NCBI GenBank assembly: GCA_014529385.2
Contig: CM043967.1
Span: forward strand, 2,016,501-2,080,500
Reading direction: 5' to 3'
Source: Adiantum capillus-veneris
Lineage: Eukaryota > Streptophyta > Polypodiopsida > Polypodiales > Pteridaceae
DNA length: 64,000 nt
Part shown: piece after piece, positions 33,561 to 45,117 of the stretch
How positions within the stretch are numbered: the first letter of the stretch is position 1
Layout of the letters: the number at the start of each line of letters is the position of its first letter
Position numbers and translations under genes: made by a program
Notes under the pieces: generated by a model
What the model was told of the DNA's origin: nothing
Seen by the model: the letters and a program-made list of their open reading frames with translations, nothing else
The model's database searches: none

Positions 33561-33961
33561 TAAAACTCTGCAACTTCCAATAACAACTCACACTTGATTC
33601 TTTCAGAGAGAGCAATGTTTTGAAATCCACCTCGGATCCTACTTACCCTACTCTTGGATTCTCATGCAAAGGGATTGTGGAAAGTGTCCACAAACACTAG
33701 TTTTGTTGTTTTTTATGGTTTCCTGAGCATTGATCTTAAAACTTGTCTCGTCTACCAATCATTCTCAAAATTCTACTCTATCTTTAAAATCCTAAAGGCA
33801 CTCGGCAAGTACAACTTACCTCCAAGCTACCTCTACATAGCAAAAGACGACAATCTTAAGCTATGCGATTTCTAAAAAGAAAGTTTTACTCTAGGTGAAC
33901 CTAGAGGAAGTTAATGGACAACTACACAAGATGCTTGTGTTTTCCTTAGTTTAGATCTATT
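33561..33961 (-). other. Element C proximal 5' leader
   Basis: The minus strand matches element B's 41660-42060 (shared CACGAGCATCTTGTGTAG-like and TGTTTGTGGACACTTTCCAC-like passages). This is transcribed leader between PBS and repeat block. The plus-strand ORF at 33654-33875 is antisense to it and not credible. Confidence 0.6.
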
Positions 33962-33981
33962 CATCCCTAGAAACGGAGCCA
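33962..33981 (-). other. Element C primer-binding site (tRNA-Asp-like)
   Basis: The minus strand reads TGGCTCCGTTTCTAGGGATG, two bases inside the LTR. It resembles the tRNA-Asp complement TGGCGCCGTTGCCGGGGATC with five differences. Confidence 0.65.
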
Positions 33982-33983
33982 AA

Positions 33984-34693
33984 TGTGGGACGCATGTTTA
34001 ACCTCACCATCCTATCTTATTGCAGTATTAGCGAGAAGCACGATTAAATTGTCAATCTATGGGACGAAGCTGACTCGACTAGTGCATAGAGGCTACAAGA
34101 GATTGTCAATCTCTTGGAAAACAACTAACAACTTGCACCTAACTGAAGCTACACTCGAGTGACTGAAATCACCAAAAGCCAATCGCTCATCGACAAACAA
34201 ATCACATCCGTTACAACATCAAATGACATCCAAACGTAATGAAACTTCTAGGACATCTTTATAAGACCTAAGCACACATGCTTATAGTCTCAAACCCCAC
34301 TTTAGGTCAAGTTCCGAAATCGCAATTATTAACAGCGGTGGATTTTTGACCTAGTCGTTTTCGACTCAGAATGCATCTAAATGCTTAGCAATGATGCCCT
34401 AATGCCCCGCCTATGCTTAGTTTTTGATTTCTAAGTGTAAATTCCTAGTTATGATGAAATTAGGTCGCGGGTAGGTGACACCTTGGAACTCTTATTGAGC
34501 TCGTAACACGTTACAATTATCACAATGGCTAAATAATTCAAGAAATTACAATACATGGCCATTTTGGAAAAATGTGAAAAGTGTGTAACTCCAATCTTCA
34601 CTGCTTCTTTGTATTCATCCTCGATGTACATTTGTACGTCTTCGATCTTCGGTCTTTAGCAGCTTCTGTTAACTAACGTTGACTCAGTTAACA
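33984..34693 (-). repeat. Element C 5' LTR (710 bp), promoter deleted
   Basis: Termini are identical to the 3' LTR. Relative to it, about 310 bp are missing between GGTAGGTGA and CACCTTGGAACTC (~34468-34480). The missing part contains the TATA box and splice donor, so this copy cannot start transcription normally. Confidence 0.85.
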
Positions 34694-34698
34694 AATTA
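34694..34698. repeat. Target-site duplication, right copy (element C)
   Basis: AATTA, one change from AATTG at 20326-20330. Confidence 0.78.
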
Positions 34699-35480
34699 CA
34701 AACAGTGTAAATCCAATAACCTTTTCTGCCAGGCATTTGTTTTCTCTTCTGCCAAGAATCTCCACTTCAGTTGGCAATAAAGGTTCCTAGAAATAAACCA
34801 AGTGATAAGGAGAAAATCTTGTGCTCGTTTTGTGAGCAGTTCTGTAGGCCCATAATGCACAAGGCAACTCTAAATCCCAAATTTTCCCACATGTCTGGGT
34901 CATCTTTGTCAAGATCTTTACCAACTCTCCATTGAATCTCTCATTGAGACCATTGCATTGTGGATAATAAGGAGAACTCTACCTATGCTCTATACTGAGC
35001 TTCTCACATAAGAAATCAAACAGCTCTCTTCTAAATCCTGGTCCTCTATCAGAAAGTATCTCTTGGGGCACACCAAATTTGCAGCATATATGCGCATAAA
35101 CAAATTTCCCCATCTCCTTACTGGTAATCTGTTTGACAGCCTTGGCTTCTGCTCATTGTGACAATTAATCTAGAGTTGTAAAAGTGTAAGCATTTCTTTT
35201 GCTAGCAATAGCCTCAAGACTCCATTTTCCAAACACATAAAATCTAGAATTGTTTGTCGCAATTTGGGCTTCAAATTTCTCTTTTCCATCTTTTGGCAAG
35301 GCAAACACGACTTGCACCAATGATTAACATCCAGCTCAATGCTTGGCCATACATAGCCTTCTTGAAAAAATTTATGCAACATTATGTTCATGGCAAAATG
35401 GACTCCACAACATTCCTCATGATTTTCTTCCAAGATCTTGTTGATTTCCTCTTTCTAGGCCACACGACACAAAACCAAAT
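34694..35480 (-). pseudogene. Element D integrase: zinc module and catalytic core
   Basis: The zinc module is at ~35480-35255 (HEECCGVHFAMNIMLHKFFQ, WCKSCLPCQK). Core motifs are ILSDRGPGFRREL, SSPYYPQCNGLNERFNGE (catalytic Asp and Glu region) and LPCALWAYRTAHKTSTRFSP at ~34790-35130. The first catalytic Asp region (~35160-35250) is decayed. There are stops and at least two frameshifts. Continues at 20330 across element C. Confidence 0.85.
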
Positions 35481-35719
35481 CGCTTCCTTTCATGTAAAGT
35501 ACATCATCAAGCATTTTATATTTTTTGGCTTTTCTTATAAATGTATACTTTTTGGAGGATGGAAAACGTTCAGGTAGGACACATGTCAACAAAAAATCCA
35601 TCTCCTTTGATAACACTTTCCTCCCATGATATAAAGGGGCATTTGCCTTCCGCAAACACACAAGTGATCATTTCTTGGGCAGCATCACGAGCTTCTTCAT
35701 TTTGAGACCTCTCAATATG

Positions 35720-36019
35720 CTATAAACTCCATGCTTCAAAATTTTTGACCCATGTACTCTGCTTCATTGTTACTATTTTTGCATCAAGTTTTAGCCCTTG
35801 TTTCCTAAAAAGCCTTCCTTGTGCATCATAAATGACAATGCCTCTTGAAGCAACATTATGACTTCTTTGATAAGAGCCATCAAAGTATAACATTGAAGCA
35901 TCAAAAATGGCAAGAGTTTTGACTTTGTTCTTTTGCACTACCTCTTCTTTAACCAAAACAGGAGTGTCTTTATAAGAGAATAAATCTGCTAAGGTAGCTC
36001 GAGTATTCTCTGTCACCAA
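35720..36019 (-). pseudogene. Element D additional RNase H (Tat-type)
   Basis: A 99-residue open stretch contains LYFDGSYQRSHNVASRGIVI and YDAQGRLFRKQ. The FDGS aspartate (codon 35879-35881) followed by a Gly-rich strand and Gln/Lys-rich hairpin is the start of an RNase H fold, separate from the normal one at ~36240-36440. A second RNase H between RT-RH and integrase defines the Tat/Ogre lineage. The C-terminal catalytic residues are not clear. Confidence 0.7.
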
Positions 36020-36239
36020 AAAGGTGAGCTAAAACTCCTGAAGTTCAATAATCCATTTCATCACTCTTTTTTATATATTTGAATTATTGAATATTTGGGG
36101 AAGCAATGAATAACTAGAGAGAAAGGTGAATGACTTCTACAACAAGTAGTGTTTGAATCATCTGCAAGCGTAAACCATACTGGTGATTGTCAATCCAATT
36201 TCAGAAAATCTGTTTAATGAGGAGTCTTCACTTTGCTAT

Positions 36240-37330
36240 CATAATGAACAGGCTTCATATACTGAGATTCCTTCTTCTTTTGCAATAACATGGCCCTAAT
36301 GGCATCATCTCCCATTGATGGGTTAACATAACACTCCTTTTCCAGTCAGAAGCTTGCGTAATGGGTAGTGTACCAAAACCTCTTTGACTTTTGTCAAAAA
36401 CATCATCACAATCATGAGACCACTCCAAGGCATCATTCTTAATTGTTTGTTGCAATGGATACAATAGCTGTGATGCCAAAGGTATGAGACAAGACATATA
36501 TTGAACTTTTTGTATGAAAGTGGCCAACTATCTGGTATCTTTTTGGAGATGACAGCAACAACAAAGCCTCCACTTTCTCTAGATCTGCTTCGATTCCATT
36601 TTTTGAAATTACATGTCCAAGAAGCTTCACCTGTGACTGTGACAAATGACATTTCTTAGGGTTGAGGTGACCCCTGCATTCATTAGGCCTTGAAAAAGTC
36701 ATTTCAAGATTTTGAACATACTCTTTCCTTGAACTGTATACACAAAAATCATCCATGAATCCTTTGACAAACCTCCCAAGGAACGGGGCAAGGACCCAAT
36801 CCACTTTTCTTTCAAAAGCTCCAGGCCCATTTGTCAACCCAAAAGGAAGGCAGAAAAAGAAAAAACAACCCCATGGTGTGATGAAAGTAGTCTTTCCGGT
36901 CTTCAGGAACAAGGATAAGCTGAAAATATCCTAAATAACAATCACAGACAGTGTATCTTTCAAAGCCAGCCTCTGCATCTAAAAGTTGATCAATGAAATT
37001 CAAAGGGTAAAGATCTTTCTTGGTCACTGCATTTAATGGCTTGTAATCAAAACAAACTCTTCAACGCCCATTTTTGTTTGGAGTAACCACTACAGAGCTC
37101 ACCCATTCAACATTATCAATTGGCACAATGAACTTTGCATCCAAGAGTTTATCCACTTATTCCTTTAAAGAATTCATTTTCTCCTTACCCATCCTTCTTA
37201 AGTTTTGTTGTATTGGCTTTGCCCCTTCAACTAGCTCAATTTTCACAGGATCCCCAATAAAACTCCTTATTTCCTCATATGAAATGATGAGAAGATTTGG
37301 AAACCTTTCCAACATTGCTAGCTACTCCCT
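36240..37330 (-). pseudogene. Element D reverse transcriptase and first RNase H
   Basis: RT reads IISYEEIRSFIGDPVKIELV, VDKLLDAKFIVPIDNVEWVS, DLYPLNFIDQLLDAEAGFER and the catalytic FMDDFCVYSS (36745-36756; Tyr replaced by Phe in YxDD). Thumb: HLNPKKCHLSQSQVKLLGHV. RNase H follows with decayed start. Frameshifts at ~36440, ~36830 and ~37060 and stops break it. Synthesises element cDNA in the family; this copy is dead. Confidence 0.9.
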
Positions 37331-37651
37331 TCTTTCTCCTTATGTCAAATCAGTACTCATCATATTTTGAATCAACTCTCTCTTCACTAGCAATTCCTAT
37401 TTATGTTGCATCAACTCTTCAAGTTTCTCTAAACTGCTTGAAGCATTTATATTCCCTAACACTTGCAGCATTTCACCCACTTCCGTCTTCTCCTCATCCA
37501 ACAAAAAGAATGACACTTCACCCTCATCAATCAAACTGGAAGCAGAGCTAATTTTTGAATCTTCAAAACTATCTTCACTGGTAACTTTTGAGTCATCATT
37601 CTCACTCACATCTTCTAGTGCCATAGGTTGTTTGGTAGTCATATCAAACAC
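37331..37651 (-). pseudogene. Element D acidic linker upstream of RT
   Basis: The open stretch 37397-37651 is acidic and Ser-rich (SENDDSKVTSEDSFEDSKIS), as often found between protease and RT in Tat-like polyproteins. Protease and gag of D are not found further upstream, so D is truncated near 37650. Confidence 0.5.
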
Positions 37652-38466
37652 CCTCTAATCTCTCTCATTCTCATCCTAACGCATGCTCTCTATCTCTTAC
37701 TGTCTTTCTTCTCTATCTCTGTTTCTCTAACAAAGGAAATAGATGGTGTTGTATAGACCCTTACCCTTTTCGATTACTCTCTTATGACCACGTGGAGAAA
37801 ACTTTGTGAGTTATCTTTTAACCATGTGGAAAAAACCACTCCCCATGTGCAAATCTAAGAAAGTGACTTTTTCCCACAAGGTCAAAACCTAGTCGCTCCT
37901 TGTGGGCAAAATGAAAGTGAGTAGAGTTTTGTCCACAAGGTCAAAAGTTAAGCAAGTAGTTAGGTATGTCCAAGTTATATTAATGTGGAGTAATGCTTTA
38001 CTAATGTATGTTTTATAGACTCTAAAAATGGAAAACAAAGATAAAGCCTCCAAAAAGGGAGCAGGTAATTGATGGGGATACCGAAAAAATTACATGTGGT
38101 ATATTGATGTCTACGACATATACAAGGACAATTACACCTAGATATGGTCTTATTCACAAAGAAAGGTCAAACATGTGGTTTTGAAAAAAGTGGGGTGATG
38201 GACAATATTGCAGAGGGGTGTGCTGGCAAGGAAGGTATTTCTTGTAATGAGGTAAAGGGACAAGAATATGTGGTGCAAGATTGACCCCTTGACCTTTGAT
38301 GCTACACATATACATATCTCTAGAAAATATGGGGTGGGATTTGTCTAAGGATATCTCTTGCACAAGAGATCTTGCCTTAGCATTTCAAAATGTTCAACAC
38401 AATGAATAATTTCTCTCTTTATCAAAAGGAGATGGTAGTTAGTTGAAGAAAAGGTAAAATCTTCAT

Positions 38467-38889
38467 ATGTTGCCTCTCGAAGGCAATACTAGAAACGAGT
38501 CTCATGAGGACAATGTGAACTTAAAGGGTCAAGAATATTCCATGAAAAATGCACTTGTTGTACGCATGGCCAACACACTTGTTGATGGCTCTTCTACATC
38601 CTCAAGTCCTGTAGTTTTGAACCGCAAACCACTTATTACTCTTCACATCAATGGCGTAGAGCTGACATTTGATTCCCTAGGGTCAAGTAACAAGAAGAGA
38701 AAGCAAAAAGAAATTGGGTTTAACATGTTTGTAAATTTCTTTCCACTTGGGTCCACTTCACAATTTTCCATTCTAGTTTGTAAGTGTGAGGAGGCACCTC
38801 CATTTTATACATATAGAACCCTTGCATGGGATTATGTGGAGACATTCACAAAACTCTTTGTTAGAATCCTATGGATCCCACCATTGTAG
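38467..38889 (+). CDS. Uncharacterised 140-residue ORF
   Basis: Contains LNRKPLITLHINGVELTFDS and a basic SNKKRKQKE stretch. No family recognised. Reading continues in another frame at 38871-39146 (MDPTIVEYLMPYIRENRKSR), so it may be one decayed coding region of a retroelement or host gene. Confidence 0.2.
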   Translation: MLPLEGNTRNESHEDNVNLKGQEYSMKNALVVRMANTLVDGSSTSSSPVVLNRKPLITLHINGVELTFDSLGSSNKKRKQKEIGFNMFVNFFPLGSTSQFSILVCKCEEAPPFYTYRTLAWDYVETFTKLFVRILWIPPL

Positions 38890-40722
38890 AATACCTAATG
38901 CCTTACATCAGGGAAAATAGAAAGTCAAGAATAGTTACAAGCAATGAGGTGAAGGAATATATGTTGTTTACATACTCTTATTGGATTATATCGGGTCTAC
39001 ATTCCATACATGCAACAAAAATCTATATCCAAAGCACAACACCATGTTGCATGTGGCAACCAAAGAGACAAAACAAAAATGACAAAGAGACATCATTTAA
39101 TGATTTCCCCAACCAAAAGTCTATAGGACAAGAGCAAAATGAGTGAGGAAACAAAAGCACATGCAAGGAAAACTTATGCATCTTTTGCAGAGAAAAATAG
39201 AGTATTTGATGCTTGTAGGAGCAAATGGCTGTGTCAAGGATGAAATTACATGAGGATATGCAAAACCAGCTTAAGCAAAGACCAATTCAAAGAAACAAAG
39301 CAAGGGAAAACCCAATGACATAGCTAAAATATCATCTAGGATGACAGAAACCGAGCAAAAACGAGAATACAAAAGGATAAAGAAAAACTTATAAGAGGTC
39401 TAGATGACAAATAATGGAGAGTGAAGAGGGATCAAACACATATAAGTTTGACACGCCCTCTCACTACAAAAAGTACACGATATAGGACCAAAAGTTCATG
39501 GTTCAGTAACTTATACAAGAACTTAAAGGACCAGGGAAATCTTATGATGGACTTGAGAGTGATAAGCGCAGTGACCCAGCTGAATCTAGAGAAGGCCCAA
39601 AGCTGGTGATAAGGGGGAAAGGGAAACACTCCCAAAACACAAACACATGCCTCTCTATAGATCAATGCATACACAACACACCAATCCACTAGAGTTCACC
39701 TTCAAACACAACACAATTAATGTAGAAACCACCATTTGCACACATACTCAATACCACACACCAAATAAACCCAATCATTCCACACAAACCTCCCTCAATC
39801 TCTCTTTGCACAATTCTACCTTGAGGAGGGGGGGGAGGGGGACAACCTACCAACACATGCCCGAAAATGCATGTACACAAGCAAAGAAGAGAAGGGGGAA
39901 GGGGAAACCAACACCAATACAAAACAATGATGGCTTCTCTTCACTCATTACGACCATTTACACCATGCTCAAAACTTGCACACACATTGGCAAGCTCAAA
40001 TTATAGATCGGTAGCCCTCCTGGCTCCTCACAAGATCCATGGCTTAGCATCCTCTGTTCAACACAAACACAATGGCCCAAAGCCCTCATGGACAAAAATC
40101 CCTTACAATTTGGAGAGAACCTCCTCTTAAAGGAGAGGGCAAAAGCTTCAAAAATTGGATTTATCTGGCTTGTGCAATCCTCCTTGAGCTTCTTTTAGCA
40201 TTTTTCATATATTCCTACAAGTGTCATTTTATTTTCTTGGAATGTGTTGCACGGGCTTGCTAACTCGGAAAGTTTCTACTTTTGACTACATGTGAAGCAT
40301 CCCTTAGCTACCAACTTGGCTACATCACATCTCTATCTCTCTGATTTTTGCATGTGAACCATCTCTAGGACACCACCATTGTTAAGGCGGTGTGACAACC
40401 CAATGGGAACCTCACCCTCAATAAAAACTTTGGCCCATGGAGGCACTGCATAAGAGCAACCCCCACAAGGATCCTGTCACATCATCATCACCATCAACAT
40501 ACCATTGATGGAGCCCACAATAACCACAAAATTGCACACAATTACAAAAACATTGGCTATTGTCAAGACCAACCCGCAACCTTGCCAAAGCATGCACAGT
40601 GGAAGACGCCATAGCCATAAACCACCAAGCTCTCAAGGGGCCCAAGCCTTTGATGCTCGTGGGGGTGCCCGCTATTGATTACATACATTGCTGTTTTGCT
40701 TCTATGCAACACATGTGCGATA

Positions 40723-40727
40723 TCCCT
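40723..40727. repeat. Probable target-site duplication, left copy (element B)
   Basis: TCCCT here and TACCT at 52777-52781, one mismatch. Confidence 0.5.
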
Positions 40728-41637
40728 TGTTAGCAGCAAGCTCACTCGAGTAACATTTTTGGAGCTTTCATTGTAAAAACACTTATTATTTTGATGGATC
40801 GAGAATGTTGTAACTCCTACTTTCCAGGTAAATAGTGTAATTGATGAGCTAGGGCTACAAGCTTCCATATTGTATCAACCTGTCTTTAGTTAGAGCTCCT
40901 AGATTATTAGTTTTGACCACAAAAACCTTGGCTAAGGCATAAACGCCAATTTTTGTAAGTATTTTACAAGTTTTTGGATAATAGAAACACAGCGTGAGAT
41001 AACGGCGCTCACTTCTCTCCTTCTTGTGTTTCCTACTCCCTCCCCGGTTGTCACATTATTGCAGTGCTGTCTGTTGCGTTTTGCAACTGCTGGTAAGAGC
41101 TCTACACATTGACGTAAGCATTTCATGATAATCCGTAGCTTTTGGCGTCACCGACCCGCAGTCTAATTTCATCATAAGTAGGAATTTAAGCTTCAAAATC
41201 ATAAAATAAGTATAGGCGGGGTATTAGGGCATCATTGCTAAGCACTTAGATACATTCTGGGTCGAAAATGACGAGGTCAAAAACTCACTGCTATTAATAA
41301 TTGTGATTTTTGCACTTAACCTAAAATGAGATTTGAGACCATAAGCATGTGTGCTTAGGTCTTATAAACATGTTCTAGAAGTTTCGTAGCGTTTGGATGT
41401 CGTTTGATGTTGTAACGGTTATGATTTGTTTGCCGATGAGCAACTAGCTTTTGGTGATTCTTGTCATTCAGTGTAGATTGAGTTAGATGCGAGTTGTTTG
41501 TTGTTTTCCAAGAGATTGACATCTTGTAACCTCTATGCACTAGTCGAGTCAACTTCGTCCCATGGATTGACAATTGTATTCGTGGTTCTTGCTATGTCTG
41601 CAATAAGATAGGAGTGAGGTTAGACACCTGTCCCACA
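40728..41637 (+). repeat. Element B 5' LTR (910 bp)
   Basis: Starts TGTTAGCAGC, ends CTGTCCCACA. It aligns with 51876-52776 and 13892-14793. Its TATA is mutated to CATAAACG (40938-40945). Splice donor GGTAAGAG at 41092-41099. Confidence 0.9.
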
Positions 41638-41639
41638 TT

Positions 41640-41659
41640 TGGCACTATTGTCGAGGATC
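41640..41659 (+). other. Element B primer-binding site (tRNA-Asp-like)
   Basis: TGGCACTATTGTCGAGGATC, two bases inside the LTR. It differs from TGGCGCCGTTGCCGGGGATC at five positions, all C-to-T or G-to-A, as expected from decay of a methylated site. Confidence 0.75.
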
Positions 41660-43730
41660 GAAGAGACCTAAACTATGGAAAAACACGAGCATCTTGTGTA
41701 GTTATCCATTAACTTCCTCTCGGATAACCTAGAGTCAAAACTTTCTTTTTAAAATCGCATAGCTTAACATTGTCGTCTTTTGTTGTGTAGAGGTAGCTTG
41801 GAAGTAGGTTGTACTTGCTAAGAACCTTTTAGGATTGTAAGACTGTAGTATTAGATTCGGATTTTGAGAATGATTGATGGAAAAAACAACTCTTAAGATC
41901 AAGGCTTAGAAAACCATAAAAAACAAGAAAACAAGTGTTTGTGGACACTTTCCACAACCCCGTTGCAGTAGAACCTAGGAGTAGGGTAAGTAGAATTCGA
42001 GGTGAGATCTTAGAACATTGCTCTATCCAAAAGAATCAATTGTGAGTTGTTTATGTAAAGTTGTAGAATTTTAGGTCTACGGCTAGAATTAACACCAAAA
42101 GGCTATCAACCATTGAATCCAACTGGAGATTATGCTTTAGAAGTTGTATGAACCAATGGGTAAGCTTAAGGACGCATTTGAGGTAAATTTTCAAGAGTTT
42201 GCAAAAACTCGGATTACTTACTTTTTCTTGACATTTTAAACCAATTTAAGTTTTGACTTGACTCAGAGTCTTAAAATAAATCATAAAGAGACTCTCCGCT
42301 ATAAGAGTTAAAAAAAGTGTTCATTTTGGGCCAAAAGTAAATAATCGCGGTTCATTTCCTACCAAGGTTGATACCAGAGACTCTATGCAACATCTTTTGT
42401 AAAGGCCCATAGAATTTGGATCACCAAACTGACCAAAACCTTGATAAAAACTAAAATATGTGCTGATTGATGAGAACTTGAGTGTAAATTGGGAAAGTTT
42501 TGTTCAAACTCAGTGAAACTTGACTCATAGGTTTATATTGAAGTGTTAAACAAGTGTACATGCTCAATTGACCAAGTAAATAATCACAATTATTTACTTT
42601 TGCTCCATTTTTGAACTTTTTTGACCAACCTAACATACCACATGTTTTAGCATGTTATATTAAGCCCACAAATTAATTTGGTAAGATTTGGATCATTGAA
42701 GTGAAAATTGTAGCCAAATTTGTAAAATCAATTTGGAGACATAAAACTGATGACCATTTGAACAGGGATTACCCAAACTTGATGAACTTGGCTAGGGAGC
42801 TTAACTTGAGCTGCTTTTAACCATTCTGTGTCAATTTGTGGAGAAAAATTGCATAAAAATACCAGGAGTAAATAATTGTGATTATTTACATCTGCTACAA
42901 AATTGGACATTTGAGTATACTTCAAGGTCAAGCATATCAAGTAGACTACACATATCAAATTTGGTGAAATTTGGATTACAAAACTGAGATTTAAGCCAGA
43001 TTCTTGAAAACGGAGTCTGCGGACACGAAACAGTTTGATAACTTGAACAAATCTTATTGAAACTCAGAGAAACTTGTCCAGAGACCTTAACAAGTTAAAT
43101 ACTTGTCAAAACAAGCCAAAAAGTGTTAAAATTTGATAAAAGTAAATAATCACGATTATTTACTATTGATACACAGAGACACCATTTTGGACTTTTGAGC
43201 TTGTACAGTGTTAGACCAACATAATACAAGGCCATCGGGCAATTTTGGGTTCAATCGGATCCAACTTACTACATGTTCACTCAATTTCTAGGTTGCAAAT
43301 TAGTCTTTGGCTTTTTGCAAAAGTAGAATCTGAAAGTCTCAATTGTTGACTCACTTAGCTCAATTTGAAGTGATACACATAGACCAGTCACAATAGCTAG
43401 CAAAAATTGTACACTCTTTGTGAAAAAATAGCTAACTTCATTAAAATTGATACAGGAATCAGTTTTTCGACAAGGAATTGAAAGCTTGAAAGAATTTGCA
43501 ATCACGTCAAGTGGAAGAAACTGAGAACAAGTTAATCCGACGGTAACTACTCTACCCAGGGCTTCACCAGTCTCTATGAACCTTAGTTTTGGTTGTATAC
43601 TAGCAAATCAAGGCATGTTATTCGAAGAGACCGCTAGTAGAGTATCCACCAAAAGAGAGTGTGAATCAAGGAGATCACTTGGACACTATCTTTGGAGAAG
43701 TCTCATATATTTTTTCAGAATCAATATCTG
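41660..43730 (+). other. Element B leader with palindromic repeats
   Basis: Non-coding 2-kb leader. Palindromes at 42337-42358 (right arm decayed), 42576-42597, 42868-42889 and 43142-43163, spaced 239, 292 and 274 bp. Units share GATTTGGATCA, CCCAAACTTGATG and TTGACTCA words. It lies between PBS and gag, as in element C. Confidence 0.85.
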
Positions 43731-43732
43731 AA

Positions 43733-45117
43733 ATGTCTTCCTATTCGACTCATTCAGAAACCGAAACGACAGTGCGTTATAGGCACATACTCACCTTTTA
43801 TAAGACTAATCACCATGGAGCTTAGGTTTACCTGGATCCTAATGAAGAGTATGCTATTCGCATTGATGACCATGGCATAGAGTTTGAAGAGGAAATCAGG
43901 GCAAACAAGCAAGCAAAAATGTACATGGATAAAAACGGAACTCGGTATTTACAAGTTGAAAATCCTGATGTGATAGACAAATGGGGATTGAGAGTAAATA
44001 TCATAATTCCAAATATGGCAGCAAAAGAAGGACCGTCGTTAGAAATTTGGATATACGATCAAGTTAATCTGAAGCCTTTGAAATTTCTTAGCACACATAA
44101 TCCTAGGATCAGAGTTATTGTTGGGAGGATAGAAATGTCAAAGATATTCTATGGACTTCTCATGTCAAATCAGGGAAGTTAACACCCATGAAGATCATCT
44201 AGATCTTCAAAATCAAAGACAAGGGTTCAACAGATCAACCAACCTACCTATTTAGGGATTGCTATAGCAATAACTTTGATATGATGAGTCATGAGGAGGT
44301 GGAACAAACCAAATACCAAGGGTACTCCATACGGGATTGGATATTGGGCCAAGGACCAAAAACTATTCTAAGAGATGAACTCCGAGAGAGATCTTTTGAG
44401 AGTAATGTTAAAAAACCTGAAACTACCTCAAATCAAAGAAAACCGAGTGACACTAAAGCCAATCCAGGGCTACACAAGTCACTATTTCCAACAGACTGTT
44501 TTGAAGGACTCAGAACAGGACCAACTACTAGGAGACCGTGAGTTGAACCAAATAGATGCGTCAGACTAGCTGATTTTCAAAAATGGGTCAAAAAATACAG
44601 TGGATCTGGGGATCCATATGACCACTTAGAAATCTTTAAGCAAGTGCTAAGAGAAAAAGAATATTTGATTTCCATACTCAATTTGAGGGAATTGGAATGA
44701 CATTAGAAGGAAAAGCAGTGACACGACCCCAAAACATTCCACCAAGGTCAATCATGGACTTAAATACAATAGCTCAAGGATTTGTAGCTGCATGTTCCAA
44801 AATGGGGATCAAACATAATACGGAAGCTCAAATCTATAGCTTCAAACAGAAACAAGGTGAGTTTGTTAGGGATTGTGCAAATAGAATGAAATAATACATT
44901 GCAAGATGCCCAAAACTAGAAATACCTGCAGAAAAAAGACTAGTATCATTGTTTCTAGAGTGGCTTCTAAAGAAATAACTTCATGCTATATTGTATAGCA
45001 AGAAGCATATGACCCTAGAAGAGTGTGTGTTAGATGCTATTGACTTAGGAGACAAATGTGATATTTTTAATAAAGAAGATGTCCCTAAGGATAATACAGC
45101 ATCCACCAAACCAAATG
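43733..45117 (+). pseudogene. Element B gag
   Basis: N-terminal part 43733-44182 (VYLDPNEEYAIRIDDHGIEF-like frames; KWGLRVNIIIPNMAAKEGPS). The Gag core is at 44560-45060: FQKWVKKYSGSGDPYDHLEI, FKQVLREK, DFHTQFEGIGMTLEGKAVTR, SFKQKQGEFVRDCANRMK and ARCPKLEIPAEKRLVSLFLE. This is the Ty3/gypsy Gag capsid-like domain. No zinc knuckle survives because the region after ~45117 is deleted. Several stops and shifts. Confidence 0.8.

Larger units (their letters stand above)
37652..40727. other. Unassigned 3.1-kb stretch between elements D and B
   Basis: A CT-rich patch at ~37680-37735, and a repeated CCACAAGGTCAAAA phrase at ~37878 and ~37931. A 140-residue plus ORF at 38467-38889 (LNRKPLITLHINGVELTFDS, unrecognised) and short ORFs follow. 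A purine run GAGGAGGGGGGGGAGGGGG at ~39825 resembles a PPT, but no LTR follows. I see no reliable gene. Confidence 0.5.

Noticed and set aside
39825-39850. Polypurine tract with an LTR starting near 39845
   Set aside because: The G-rich run resembles a PPT, but no TG..CA repeat, promoter or partner LTR follows.
37652-40727. Host gene with exons (ORFs at 38467-39146)
   Set aside because: No recognisable protein and no convincing splice-site chain; kept only as a low-confidence ORF.
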